From Gammaproteobacteria bacterium (GTDB lineage Bacteria; Pseudomonadota; Gammaproteobacteria; Arenicellales; Arenicellaceae), in contig DNHK01000192.1 in assembly GCA_003485905.1 (NCBI GenBank), positions 1-7,664 of the forward strand: a DNA stretch of 7,664 bases, read 5' to 3'. The stretch's first letter is position 1; each line of letters starts with the position of its first letter. Below, one piece after another: positions 1 to 6,501 of this stretch. The notes beneath the pieces are model-generated. The model worked only from the letters and a program-made list of their open reading frames with translations, was not told the origin of the DNA and did no database searches. A program made the translations under genes and the position numbers.

Positions 1-500
1 GCCTTAAACAAACCTACACCTTTTTCTACTATTCCAGCCGCCAACCCTCGCCAACCAACGTGTAGCAACGCTACTTGCTCTCCAAATCGATCACACAAGA
101 ATAACGGTAAACAGTCCGCGGTTAATATTGCACATATTTGCCCGTTTACATTTGTGACCGCACCATCGGCCACAAGTGAATTTATTTGTGAGGATAGGTT
201 TATTATTTCTGTACCGTGTACTTGCTCTAGCCAAACAGGCTCATTATTCAGCGCTAAAGATTTTCTCAAAAAGCTACGATTGTGTTTTACCAAATCAATC
301 GAGTCTGATGTATTTATTCCCAAATTTAGGGATTTTGTGCCGCCCAATTGGCTATAACCTCCATTTCGAGTGGTTGTTAGAGCACGAACATTGGCAGGCG
401 CAGACCAACCAGGCACTACATAACCAAAGCCATCTGACTCGGCATCGTCCGATGGTACTGCCAATCCGCCTCCCTGTTGAATCACGTTATTGCCTAACAT
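1..500 (-). CDS. pgeF: Peptidoglycan-editing factor PgeF (laccase-domain, YfiH family), 3' end cut by window edge
   Basis: The minus strand is open from an ATG at 500-498 to the left edge, giving 166 codons of a family that is usually about 240-250 residues (E. coli YfiH is 243). Visible family motifs are WLEQVHG (residues 90-96), an ADGAVT stretch (111-116), TADCLPL (127-133) and HVGWRGLAAG (147-156). His95, Cys130 and His147 match the metal-binding His/Cys/His of the YfiH fold. Family members are cytoplasmic, were first described as polyphenol oxidase/laccase-like proteins, and in E. coli prevent misincorporation of the wrong amino acid into peptidoglycan precursors. The start lies 13 bases after the rluD stop, so the two genes are probably co-transcribed. 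About 26 residues precede the point where the E. coli protein aligns (near YVVPGW), so this start gives an N-terminal extension. The GGAGGG at 523-518 is 17 bases from the ATG, longer than ideal. A TTG at codon 13 behind another GGGAGG is an alternative start. The identity is secure; the start is less so. Confidence 0.93.
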   Translation of the reverse strand, partial: MLGNNVIQQGGGLAVPSDDAESDGFGYVVPGWSAPANVRALTTTRNGGYSQLGGTKSLNLGINTSDSIDLVKHNRSFLRKSLALNNEPVWLEQVHGTEIINLSSQINSLVADGAVTNVNGQICAILTADCLPLFLCDRFGEQVALLHVGWRGLAAGIVEKGVGLFK

Positions 501-513
501 CTTATACTCACGG

Positions 514-1455
514 CTAGCCCTCCGTCCCTCTAAGCCGTTCGAGTAGTAACTGGATATCATCAGCAAGTGGACAAGACATACTCATATCCCGCCCCGATAC
601 TGGATGTTTAAACGCCAGTTTTCGAGCGTGTAAAGCTTGCCTATCAAATTTCTGCAGCTGCTCGCGCATTGCTTTACTAAGCCCAGCAATTGAAGTTTGT
701 CGTCCTGCATAAACGCGATCACCCACTAACGGCCAGCCAAGGTGACTTAAATGGACTCGTATTTGATGAGTACGACCCGTTTCCAACTTCACATTTAGCA
801 AGGTATGCCGATCAAAGCGCTCTTCTACTGAGTAGTGCGTGATTGCCTTCTTGCCCGCAGGCCGAACCGCCATTCGAACCCGGTTATTTGGATCTCTAGC
901 TATCGGTTCATCTATTGTTCCACCAGCGATAACCTGGCCGCGAACCAAAGCAACGTACTCACGGTGAACTTTATGTTCCGATAATTGCTCTACTAAAAAA
1001 AGCCGACTTTGCTCAGTCTTAGCAACCACCATTAACCCAGATGTATCCTTATCCAGTCGGTGAACTATGCCGGCTCGAGGCATCGATGCCAGTGCCGGAG
1101 AGTAAGCCAATAGACCATTCATTAATGTGCCCGTTGCATTACCGGCCCCCGGGTGAACTACAAGACCAACTGGCTTGTTGATCACGATGCAGTCTTCATC
1201 CTCATGAACAATATCCAGATCCATAGGTTCTGGCTCATTACTTAGCACCACATTATCTGGAATTACTAATTCAACAATTTCTCCTCCATATACTTTTTCT
1301 CGTACGCGGGGTATCTCCTCATCCAGACTAACTAGACCCTGCTCTATCAGCGCTTGAATTCTACCTCTAGAGCAAGTATCAACCAAACTGGCTAAAACTT
1401 TGTCTAAACGCTCACCTGACGCCGTCTCGGGAATTATGATGCGGTTCGTAATCAC
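514..1455 (-). CDS. rluD: 23S rRNA pseudouridine(1911/1915/1917) synthase RluD
   Basis: This 313-residue protein is close to E. coli RluD (326). It has an N-terminal S4 RNA-binding domain (about residues 15-60) and then an RsuA/RluA catalytic domain. The catalytic signature is GIVHRLDKDTSGLMVVAK, with the nucleophilic aspartate at Asp135 in HRLD. The family motifs INKPVGLVVHPGAG (92-105), LETGRTHQIRVHLSHLGWPLVGD (224-246) and KFDRQALHA (269-277) are also present. RluD makes three pseudouridines in helix 69 of 23S rRNA, late in assembly of the large ribosomal subunit. The related RluC and RluA are less likely, because the HPGAGN, KFDRQALHA and rluD-pgeF linkage all point to RluD. The start is a GTG at 1455-1453: no in-frame ATG, GTG or TTG occurs between it and the upstream in-frame stop near 1509. 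The ribosome-binding site is weak. The gene is divergent from bamD and leads into pgeF. Confidence 0.96.
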   Translation of the reverse strand: MITNRIIIPETASGERLDKVLASLVDTCSRGRIQALIEQGLVSLDEEIPRVREKVYGGEIVELVIPDNVVLSNEPEPMDLDIVHEDEDCIVINKPVGLVVHPGAGNATGTLMNGLLAYSPALASMPRAGIVHRLDKDTSGLMVVAKTEQSRLFLVEQLSEHKVHREYVALVRGQVIAGGTIDEPIARDPNNRVRMAVRPAGKKAITHYSVEERFDRHTLLNVKLETGRTHQIRVHLSHLGWPLVGDRVYAGRQTSIAGLSKAMREQLQKFDRQALHARKLAFKHPVSGRDMSMSCPLADDIQLLLERLRGTEG

Positions 1456-1477
1456 TATTGATCTACCATACCGTTCG

Positions 1478-1506
1478 TTAATACTCTTGTGATTCAGTTT
1501 CGTAAA
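1478..1506 (-). promoter_or_regulatory. Candidate sigma70-type promoter for rluD-pgeF
   Basis: Read on the minus strand, TTTACG (1506-1501) is followed after exactly 17 bases by TATTAA (1483-1478). Each hexamer matches its sigma70 consensus at four of six positions. The predicted transcript would start about 15 bases before the rluD GTG. This is by-eye matching in an A+T-rich spacer, so chance is possible. Confidence 0.35.
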
Positions 1507-1558
1507 TCACCAATTCAGGTTATCCTTGGGTTAGACTTTCCCCGCAAATTAACGGGCC

Positions 1559-2692
1559 ATGAAAACACAGAACTCAATCCTTACCAAATTCGTTTTAATC
1601 TGCTCACTACTGTTGATGTTAGTGGCATGTGCTGGCGATGATGCCACCAATCTTCGCAATGCGGATTCATGGACCGATCAACAATTCTATGACAACGCAA
1701 AAGCTGCCCTAGATGATGGCGATTATCGTCGAGCAATCTTGCTTTATCAATCGCTCGCGGCACGTTTTCCCTATGGCCGTTTTGCAGAACAAGCACAACT
1801 AGAACTTATATACGCGCACTACAAAGCCAATAATATCGAAGCCGCAATCTCAGCTGCAGATCAATTCGTAAACACCAACCCAACCCACATAAATATCGAC
1901 TATGCCTATTACTTAAAGGGCCTGGTTTCATTTGATGAAGAACGTTCACTGTTAGAACGACTCACAAAAGGCGGCGATACGCATCAACAAGATATTAGAC
2001 CCCTTAAAGATTCCTATTTGGCCTTTAAGGAGATGATAGATCGTTATCCCAACAGTCGGTATGTGGCTGACGCCAATCAACGGATGGCCTATTTACTGAA
2101 TGAGTTAGCACGATACGAAGTCAGCGTAGCTGAATATTACCTGTCTCGAGAAGCTTACGTAGCCGCACTCAATCGCTGTCGAACCGTTGTTGAAGACTAC
2201 CAGCAAACTGCCGCGGTCGAAGATGCCCTCGGCATAATGATTGCGACCTACGCAAGAATGGGAATGAGTGATCTAGCTGCAGATTCGCGAGAAGTGTTAA
2301 GAGAGAACTTTCCAACGAGCGAGTATCTCGGGGAGAGTGACTCAGATATTGCTAGGCGTGGCTTTTTCTCTCGCCTACTTAGGAGGGGCGACAGTTCAAA
2401 TGAAAATCAAGTGGTCGCGTCAGCCAGTCGCGCTAACGAGGAGCAGGAATCGCCTGAGGCAAGCTCAGATAAAGCTTTAATTGCTACTGCGACTACTGAG
2501 AATAGTGAAGCTTCGGCTTCTATGATAGATGCACGCACGACACCGGCGATTACAAATACTGCGAAAGTTGAAAACCCTGATGCCGGAGACGTTGCTTCCA
2601 ACGGTGATGTAGAAAATGAAGCAAAACAAAAAACCGGGTTTTTTCAATCCGTGCGGAATGTCTTCGCAAAGGAAGATCCTAATAAAGAATAA
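1559..2692 (+). CDS. bamD: Outer membrane protein assembly lipoprotein BamD with long C-terminal tail
   Basis: BamD is the essential lipoprotein partner of BamA in the BAM complex, which inserts beta-barrel proteins into the outer membrane. The N-terminus is a lipoprotein signal: Lys2 and Lys10, a hydrophobic stretch (11-22) and the lipobox LVAC. Lipidation is predicted at Cys24, with no aspartate at +2, consistent with outer-membrane sorting. Residues about 40-250 form the TPR-like BamD fold: FYDNAKAALDDGDYRRAI, FPYGRFAEQAQLELIYAHYK, YAYYLKGLVSFD, MIDRYPNSRYVADANQRM and AEYYLSREAYVAALNRC. The protein is 377 residues against 245 in E. coli. The excess is a tail from about residue 257: a basic-hydrophobic GFFSRLLRR motif (268-276), about 80 Ala/Ser/Glu/Asp/Thr-rich residues likely disordered, and a second GFFQSVRNVF motif (360-369). 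I recall Pseudomonas-type BamD also being longer than that of E. coli, so the tail may be lineage-typical. The start ATG fits the signal peptide, although only a weak GGG precedes it. The gene is divergent from rluD, a common arrangement. Confidence 0.95.
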   Translation: MKTQNSILTKFVLICSLLLMLVACAGDDATNLRNADSWTDQQFYDNAKAALDDGDYRRAILLYQSLAARFPYGRFAEQAQLELIYAHYKANNIEAAISAADQFVNTNPTHINIDYAYYLKGLVSFDEERSLLERLTKGGDTHQQDIRPLKDSYLAFKEMIDRYPNSRYVADANQRMAYLLNELARYEVSVAEYYLSREAYVAALNRCRTVVEDYQQTAAVEDALGIMIATYARMGMSDLAADSREVLRENFPTSEYLGESDSDIARRGFFSRLLRRGDSSNENQVVASASRANEEQESPEASSDKALIATATTENSEASASMIDARTTPAITNTAKVENPDAGDVASNGDVENEAKQKTGFFQSVRNVFAKEDPNKE

Positions 2693-2740
2693 TTCCTTCA
2701 GCAATAGGTTTTTTTCATCTGCATATACCAGTCTCCACTT

Positions 2741-2763
2741 CGCGCACCTTGGCCTAAGGCGCG
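2741..2763. terminator. Imperfect G+C-rich hairpin in the bamD/nadE convergent spacer, possible terminator
   Basis: In the 131-base convergent spacer (2693-2823), CGCG (2741-2744) and CCTT (2747-2750) can pair with AAGG (2756-2759) and CGCG (2760-2763). The loop is GGCCT and there is a two-base CA bulge on the left arm. No proper T-run follows on either strand; only TAAGTCTTCTT follows on the plus strand. It may reduce read-through between the converging transcripts but is not a canonical intrinsic terminator. A T7 run at 2709-2715, after bamD, has no convincing stem before it. I see nothing else in the spacer. Confidence 0.25.
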
Positions 2764-2823
2764 GTAAGTCTTCTTGAAATCAACTTACTCTCCTCAAGGG
2801 CGAATATCGAGCCTGGTACCATA

Positions 2824-4470
2824 CTATTTAGCTGGCAACGTTTTCTTAAATCCAGAGGTTATTGGATAGCGCCGATCCCTACCGAATGCGCGACGTGAAA
2901 TTCTCACTCCAGGTGCCGCTTGGCGTCGCTTGTACTCGTTGCGATCAACCATATTTACCACTCGATAAACCGTATCTGCAGCAAACCCACCTTCCACAAT
3001 CAACCTCGGAGATACATCATCTTCAATATATAGCTCAAGAATGGCATCTAACACGTCATAAGGTGGAAGACTATCTTCGTCTACTTGATCGGGAGCCAAC
3101 TCAGCACTTGGTGGCCTAGTAATAACCCGATCAGGGATCACTTGAGAAATACTGTTTCGGTACTTCGCCAATTCATAAACCATCATTTTAGGAACATCTT
3201 TAATAGCGGAATAACCACCGACCATATCCCCATAAAGCGTCGCGTAACCCACTGCCATTTCACTCTTATTACCGGTAGTCAATACCATATAGCCATTCTT
3301 GTTTGATAACGCCATCAACAACACGCCACGACAACGTGCCTGAATATTTTGCTCCGTAACACCCTTACTCCTATCATCAAACAGAGGTGTCAATTCCTGC
3401 ATGAATGCCTCATACATAGCCTCAATCGGAACCACATGGTACTCAAGGCCAAGGGCATTCGCTTCAGACTCGGCATCTTCCATACTCATATCTGAGGTAT
3501 AGTGAAATGGCATCATAACCGCCGCAACCCGGTCTGGACCAAGGGCATCGGCAGCTATCGCAGCAGTTAGTGCCGAATCAATACCACCAGATAATCCCAA
3601 TATAACTCCTGGAAACCCATTCTTCTCCACATAGTCTCTAACCCCCAAGACAAGTGCTTGATAAATACTTTCATGTTCATTGGCCGCTACAGCTACCGCC
3701 CCAGCATCAAGCGCAAACGCGACGTTGCCATCATTCGACGGTACTACTTGAACAATACCCAAGTGCTCAATAAAACACTCGGCTCGTTGCATCAGAGCGC
3801 CATCCGCATTTACGCAAAAACTTCCCCCGTCAAATACTAGTTCATCCTGCCCTCCAACTTGATTTACGTAAATAATCGGCGTATTCAATTTACGTGCCTT
3901 GTTTGAAACTAATTGGTAACGCTCCTCAACCTTACCTGCATGAAATGGAGACGAATTTATATTGATTATAATCTGCGCACCGGCAGCTACCGATGCCTCT
4001 ACCGCGCGCTCTTTCCAAATATCCTCACAAATCGTAATACCAATATTCACCCCGCTAAAATCGAACACACAGGGGGCACTCCCCGCCGCAAAATATCGTT
4101 TTTCATCAAACACACTATAGTTCGGTAATTCGTACTTACTGTATTCCTCCTGAATCTTGCCATTTGTAAGCAATAAAGCGCAATTGCGCAGGCCGTTTTC
4201 GGTCATTCGGGGCGCACCAAACAACAGCGCTATCTGATGAGGGAAATCCAATAATTGTTCGACACCCTGGTTTGATAATTCCAGAAATCCTGGTCTAAGT
4301 AATAAATCTTCAGGCGGGTATCCTGTTACAGCTAGTTCTGGAAACACCACTAAATCAGCCTCTAACTGCTCAGCAGCTTCGGTAGCAAACGTAATAATTT
4401 TCTCGATATTCTGATTTACGCCACCGACAAGCATATTAATTTGCGCTAAAGCAATTTTTGGTAGAGGCAT
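2824..4470 (-). CDS. nadE: Glutamine-dependent NAD+ synthetase NadE
   Basis: This enzyme performs the last step of NAD+ synthesis, amidating nicotinate adenine dinucleotide with ATP and with ammonia taken from glutamine. From the ATG at 4470-4468 the protein is 548 residues, normal for the two-domain form. The N-terminal carbon-nitrogen hydrolase (glutaminase) domain spans about 1-265. Its probable Glu-Lys-Cys triad is Glu45 (VVFPELAVTGYPPEDLL), Lys112 (SKYELPNY) and Cys148 (GITICEDIW). The C-terminal ATP-pyrophosphatase-type synthetase domain carries the P-loop LGLSGGIDSALTA (SGGIDS at 294-299), LTTGNKSEMAVGYATLYGD (397-415) and the RPPSAELAPDQVDEDSLPPY region (452-471). The frame stays open upstream to 4653, but those 61 residues lack family similarity and would overlap the divergent neighbour. 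MPLPKIALAQIN is therefore the natural start. Its ribosome-binding site is weak. The gene faces away from the DUF482 gene and converges on bamD, so it is probably transcribed alone. Confidence 0.96.
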   Translation of the reverse strand: MPLPKIALAQINMLVGGVNQNIEKIITFATEAAEQLEADLVVFPELAVTGYPPEDLLLRPGFLELSNQGVEQLLDFPHQIALLFGAPRMTENGLRNCALLLTNGKIQEEYSKYELPNYSVFDEKRYFAAGSAPCVFDFSGVNIGITICEDIWKERAVEASVAAGAQIIININSSPFHAGKVEERYQLVSNKARKLNTPIIYVNQVGGQDELVFDGGSFCVNADGALMQRAECFIEHLGIVQVVPSNDGNVAFALDAGAVAVAANEHESIYQALVLGVRDYVEKNGFPGVILGLSGGIDSALTAAIAADALGPDRVAAVMMPFHYTSDMSMEDAESEANALGLEYHVVPIEAMYEAFMQELTPLFDDRSKGVTEQNIQARCRGVLLMALSNKNGYMVLTTGNKSEMAVGYATLYGDMVGGYSAIKDVPKMMVYELAKYRNSISQVIPDRVITRPPSAELAPDQVDEDSLPPYDVLDAILELYIEDDVSPRLIVEGGFAADTVYRVVNMVDRNEYKRRQAAPGVRISRRAFGRDRRYPITSGFKKTLPAK

Positions 4471-4495
4471 GTGTCTTGAAAACTCGCTAGATTGC

Positions 4496-4517
4496 TGGCA
4501 AAAGCCAACGGTGTTGG
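4496..4517. promoter_or_regulatory. Two overlapping small hairpins in the nadE / DUF482 divergent spacer
   Basis: TGGC (4496-4499) can pair with GCCA (4504-4507) across an AAAA loop. CCAAC (4505-4509) can pair with GTTGG (4513-4517) across GGT. The two stems share bases 4505-4507, so they are mutually exclusive in RNA. As DNA they form adjoining dyads midway between the divergent start codons, where an operator could sit. Function is unproven and small stems like these can arise by chance. Confidence 0.2.
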
Positions 4518-4543
4518 TAACATTGAAACTGCAAATGTATCTT
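4514..4543 (+). promoter_or_regulatory. Candidate promoter for the DUF482 gene (and possibly aat-bpt)
   Basis: TTGGTA (4514-4519) and TATCTT (4538-4543) are separated by 18 bases, and each matches the sigma70 consensus at four of six positions. This would put the transcript start about 25 bases before the ATG at 4575. The -35 overlaps the CCAAC/GTTGG dyad. Weak by-eye evidence. Confidence 0.28.
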
Positions 4544-4562
4544 AACCGCAGCCATCCTTCAC

Positions 4563-4566
4563 GGAG
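4563..4566 (+). promoter_or_regulatory. Ribosome-binding site of the DUF482 gene
   Basis: GGAG lies 8 bases before the ATG at 4575, the best-placed Shine-Dalgarno element in this window. It fixes that start codon. Confidence 0.7.
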
Positions 4567-4574
4567 ATTTTGCG

Positions 4575-5729
4575 ATGTTCGCCGAAGTAATTGAGAACAT
4601 CTCGTCGATAGACGCCACAGCCTGGGATACCTGTGCAGGTACTGCCCACCCATTTACTAGGCATGCTTTTCTAAGTGCACTAGAAAAAAGTGGTTGTGTA
4701 AGCAGTGCAACAGGATGGTTTCCGCAGCATATCGTAGCGTACGCCGACACTACAAAACAAGATATCGTAGGCATCATGCCGCTTTATCTGAAAGATCATT
4801 CATATGGTGAATATGTGTTTGATTGGGCATGGGCGGATGCTTATCAACGGGCCGGGTTAAAATACTACCCAAAACTATTATGTGCGATCCCTTTCACTCC
4901 AGTCAACGGTGCTAGGTTAATCATCAAGTCTGATGTACAAGATTGTCAGGAAATTCGTCAATTGTTATTGGGTAAAGCTTTTCAGCTAGGCAATGAACTA
5001 AATATTTCTTCTATTCACTGGTTATTCACGACTGAACAAGACAGCAGTTTTTTGTCGCGTGCAAAAATCACACGACGTAGCGGATCACAGTTTCACTGGC
5101 GAAATCAAAACTACTCAAGTTTTAATGATTTTCTCGCTGACATGTCACACAAGAAACGCAAAAATATTCGCCGTGAGCGTCGTCGAATCACTGATGCAGG
5201 GATTAAATACGTCGCCTCAAACAATGCGGAGCTTAGTCCGCAACATACTAATGAAATGTTCAACTTTTATCAACGAACTATCCAGCGGTATGGTGCTCAA
5301 CAATACTTAAACCGGGAATTTTTCGAACGAATCACCACGAGCATGCCAGAATCTGTATTGTTTCTCTTTGCTAAATTCGAGAATGTCTTCTTGGCCGGTG
5401 GGTTGTTTTATATTGGTGACGAGTCCCTGTACGGACGTTACTGGGGAGCGAACAACGATTATCACAGCCTACATTTTGAAACTTGCTATTATCAACCTAT
5501 TGAATACTGCATCAATAATGGATTAAAGTTATTCGAGGCCGGCGCCCAAGGTGAGCATAAATTAGCTCGGGGCTTGTTGCCTGTGAAAACATATTCTTAT
5601 CATTGGTTAAATGACCGACGTTTTATGAGCGCAGTTGACCAGTACACTAAAGAAGAAAATAGCCATGTAGATAGATACACTGAACTGCTTGGCGCTCATT
5701 CACCGTTTCGTGCGGACAGGAATAAATAG
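4575..5729 (+). CDS. FemAB-like / DUF482 (COG3146) GNAT-fold putative transferase
   Basis: The 384-residue protein matches, from memory of the family, the proteobacterial group annotated as DUF482, COG3146 or 'GNAT family N-acetyltransferase/peptidogalycan biosynthesis protein'. Typical stretches are HPFTRHAFLSALEKSGCV (25-42), the very conserved YLKDHSYGEYVFDWAWADAY (71-90) followed by YYPKLLCAIPFTPV (97-110), a basic segment KKRKNIRRERRR (193-204), AGGLFYIGDESLYGRYWG (274-291), LHFETCYYQPIEYCI (299-313) and FEAGAQGEHKLARG (320-333). FemAB relatives have a doubled GNAT fold and transfer amino acids from aminoacyl-tRNA to peptidoglycan precursors. The reaction of this subfamily is, as far as I know, not established, so both acyl-CoA and aminoacyl-tRNA remain possible donors. 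No signal peptide or membrane segment is seen, so it is probably cytoplasmic. A good GGAG supports the start. It lies 46 bases upstream of aat and is divergent from nadE. Family call is confident; function is not. Confidence 0.88.
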   Translation: MFAEVIENISSIDATAWDTCAGTAHPFTRHAFLSALEKSGCVSSATGWFPQHIVAYADTTKQDIVGIMPLYLKDHSYGEYVFDWAWADAYQRAGLKYYPKLLCAIPFTPVNGARLIIKSDVQDCQEIRQLLLGKAFQLGNELNISSIHWLFTTEQDSSFLSRAKITRRSGSQFHWRNQNYSSFNDFLADMSHKKRKNIRRERRRITDAGIKYVASNNAELSPQHTNEMFNFYQRTIQRYGAQQYLNREFFERITTSMPESVLFLFAKFENVFLAGGLFYIGDESLYGRYWGANNDYHSLHFETCYYQPIEYCINNGLKLFEAGAQGEHKLARGLLPVKTYSYHWLNDRRFMSAVDQYTKEENSHVDRYTELLGAHSPFRADRNK

Positions 5730-5775
5730 AACTTAATACCACTGGACTAAAACCCATTGATGCTTATTAAAACTC

Positions 5776-6477
5776 GTGAAAGCAAACCCCTCTAAAAACT
5801 TAGGTTTTCCTGACCCTAGACTAGCTGGCGCTGATGGCTTGCTAGCAGCAGGGGGTAACCTAGAATCACATACCCTACTCAACGCATATCAAAGCGGGAT
5901 CTTTCCCTGGTTTAATGAGGACCAACCCATTTTATGGTGGTCGCCTGACCCTAGAGCAGTACTATTTACACAAGATATTCATATAAGCAGAAGTCTACGC
6001 CGGTTTATTCGTAAGACAGAATTAACTCTTAGCTGCGACCAGGATTTTCACGGAGTGCTTGAAGGCTGCGCCCAGAGTAGAGCCCAACAAAAAGAACCCG
6101 GCACATGGATAACAGGGGATATGAAGGCTGCCTACAACCGCTTATTTGAAAACAATCATGCGCACTCTGTAGAAGTATGGAATAAAAACCAATTGGTTGG
6201 TGGGTTATATGGCGTCAGTATTGGAAGAATGTTTTTTGCAGAGAGTATGTTCAGCACTATCGATAACGCATCGAAACTCGCATTAGTCAGCGTTTGCAAA
6301 CATCTGCAACAAGCCGGTTTCACGTTAATCGATTGCCAGGTTAGTTCACCGCACCTGCTTACCATGGGGGCTCGAGAGATCAGCAGAGATGAATACCTTC
6401 AAAGGCTTGAGCGAGCAGTAGCAATACCTACTGAGCAAACAGCTTGGGTTACATGGCCGAATCGACTTGACCTGTAA
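5776..6477 (+). CDS. aat: Leucyl/phenylalanyl-tRNA--protein transferase Aat
   Basis: Aat transfers leucine or phenylalanine from aminoacyl-tRNA to proteins with an N-terminal Arg or Lys, making them targets of ClpS/ClpAP. The 233-residue product is nearly the same length as E. coli Aat (234). Diagnostic stretches are GLLAAGGNL (21-29), LLNAYQSGIFPWF (34-46), ILWWSPDPRAVL (52-63), GTWITGDMKAAY (109-120), HAHSVEVW (128-135), LVGGLYGVSIGRMFFAESMFS (140-160) and LIDCQVSSPHLLTMGA (184-199). Asp186 and Gln188 in LIDCQ, and Glu156 in ESMFS, correspond to residues discussed as active-site in the E. coli enzyme. The start is a GTG: the only in-frame possibility after a TGA at 5758-5760. It has no clear Shine-Dalgarno sequence. 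An out-of-frame ATG at 5760 opens a short ORF across this start. The gene lies 46 bases after the DUF482 gene and 24 bases before bpt. Confidence 0.96.
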   Translation: MKANPSKNLGFPDPRLAGADGLLAAGGNLESHTLLNAYQSGIFPWFNEDQPILWWSPDPRAVLFTQDIHISRSLRRFIRKTELTLSCDQDFHGVLEGCAQSRAQQKEPGTWITGDMKAAYNRLFENNHAHSVEVWNKNQLVGGLYGVSIGRMFFAESMFSTIDNASKLALVSVCKHLQQAGFTLIDCQVSSPHLLTMGAREISRDEYLQRLERAVAIPTEQTAWVTWPNRLDL

Positions 6478-6501
6478 AAACAATAACTATACAAACGACT
6501 A

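Noticed and set aside
154..517. Plus-strand open frames over the first 500 bases
   Set aside because: The minus strand of the same region encodes clear PgeF motifs (QVHG, TADCLPL, HVGWRG); the plus-strand frames are antisense shadows with no recognisable family.
2700..2716. T-rich run after bamD as an intrinsic terminator
   Set aside because: Only a 3-4 bp stem could form before the seven T residues, which is too weak to call.
4471..4653. A 61-residue N-terminal extension of NadE to an ATG at 4653
   Set aside because: The extension has no NadE similarity, would run across the divergent spacer and into the DUF482 gene, and the MPLPKIALAQ start matches the family.
4559..4777. Minus-strand open frame inside the DUF482 gene
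   Set aside because: It is antisense to a conserved coding region and shows no protein motif.
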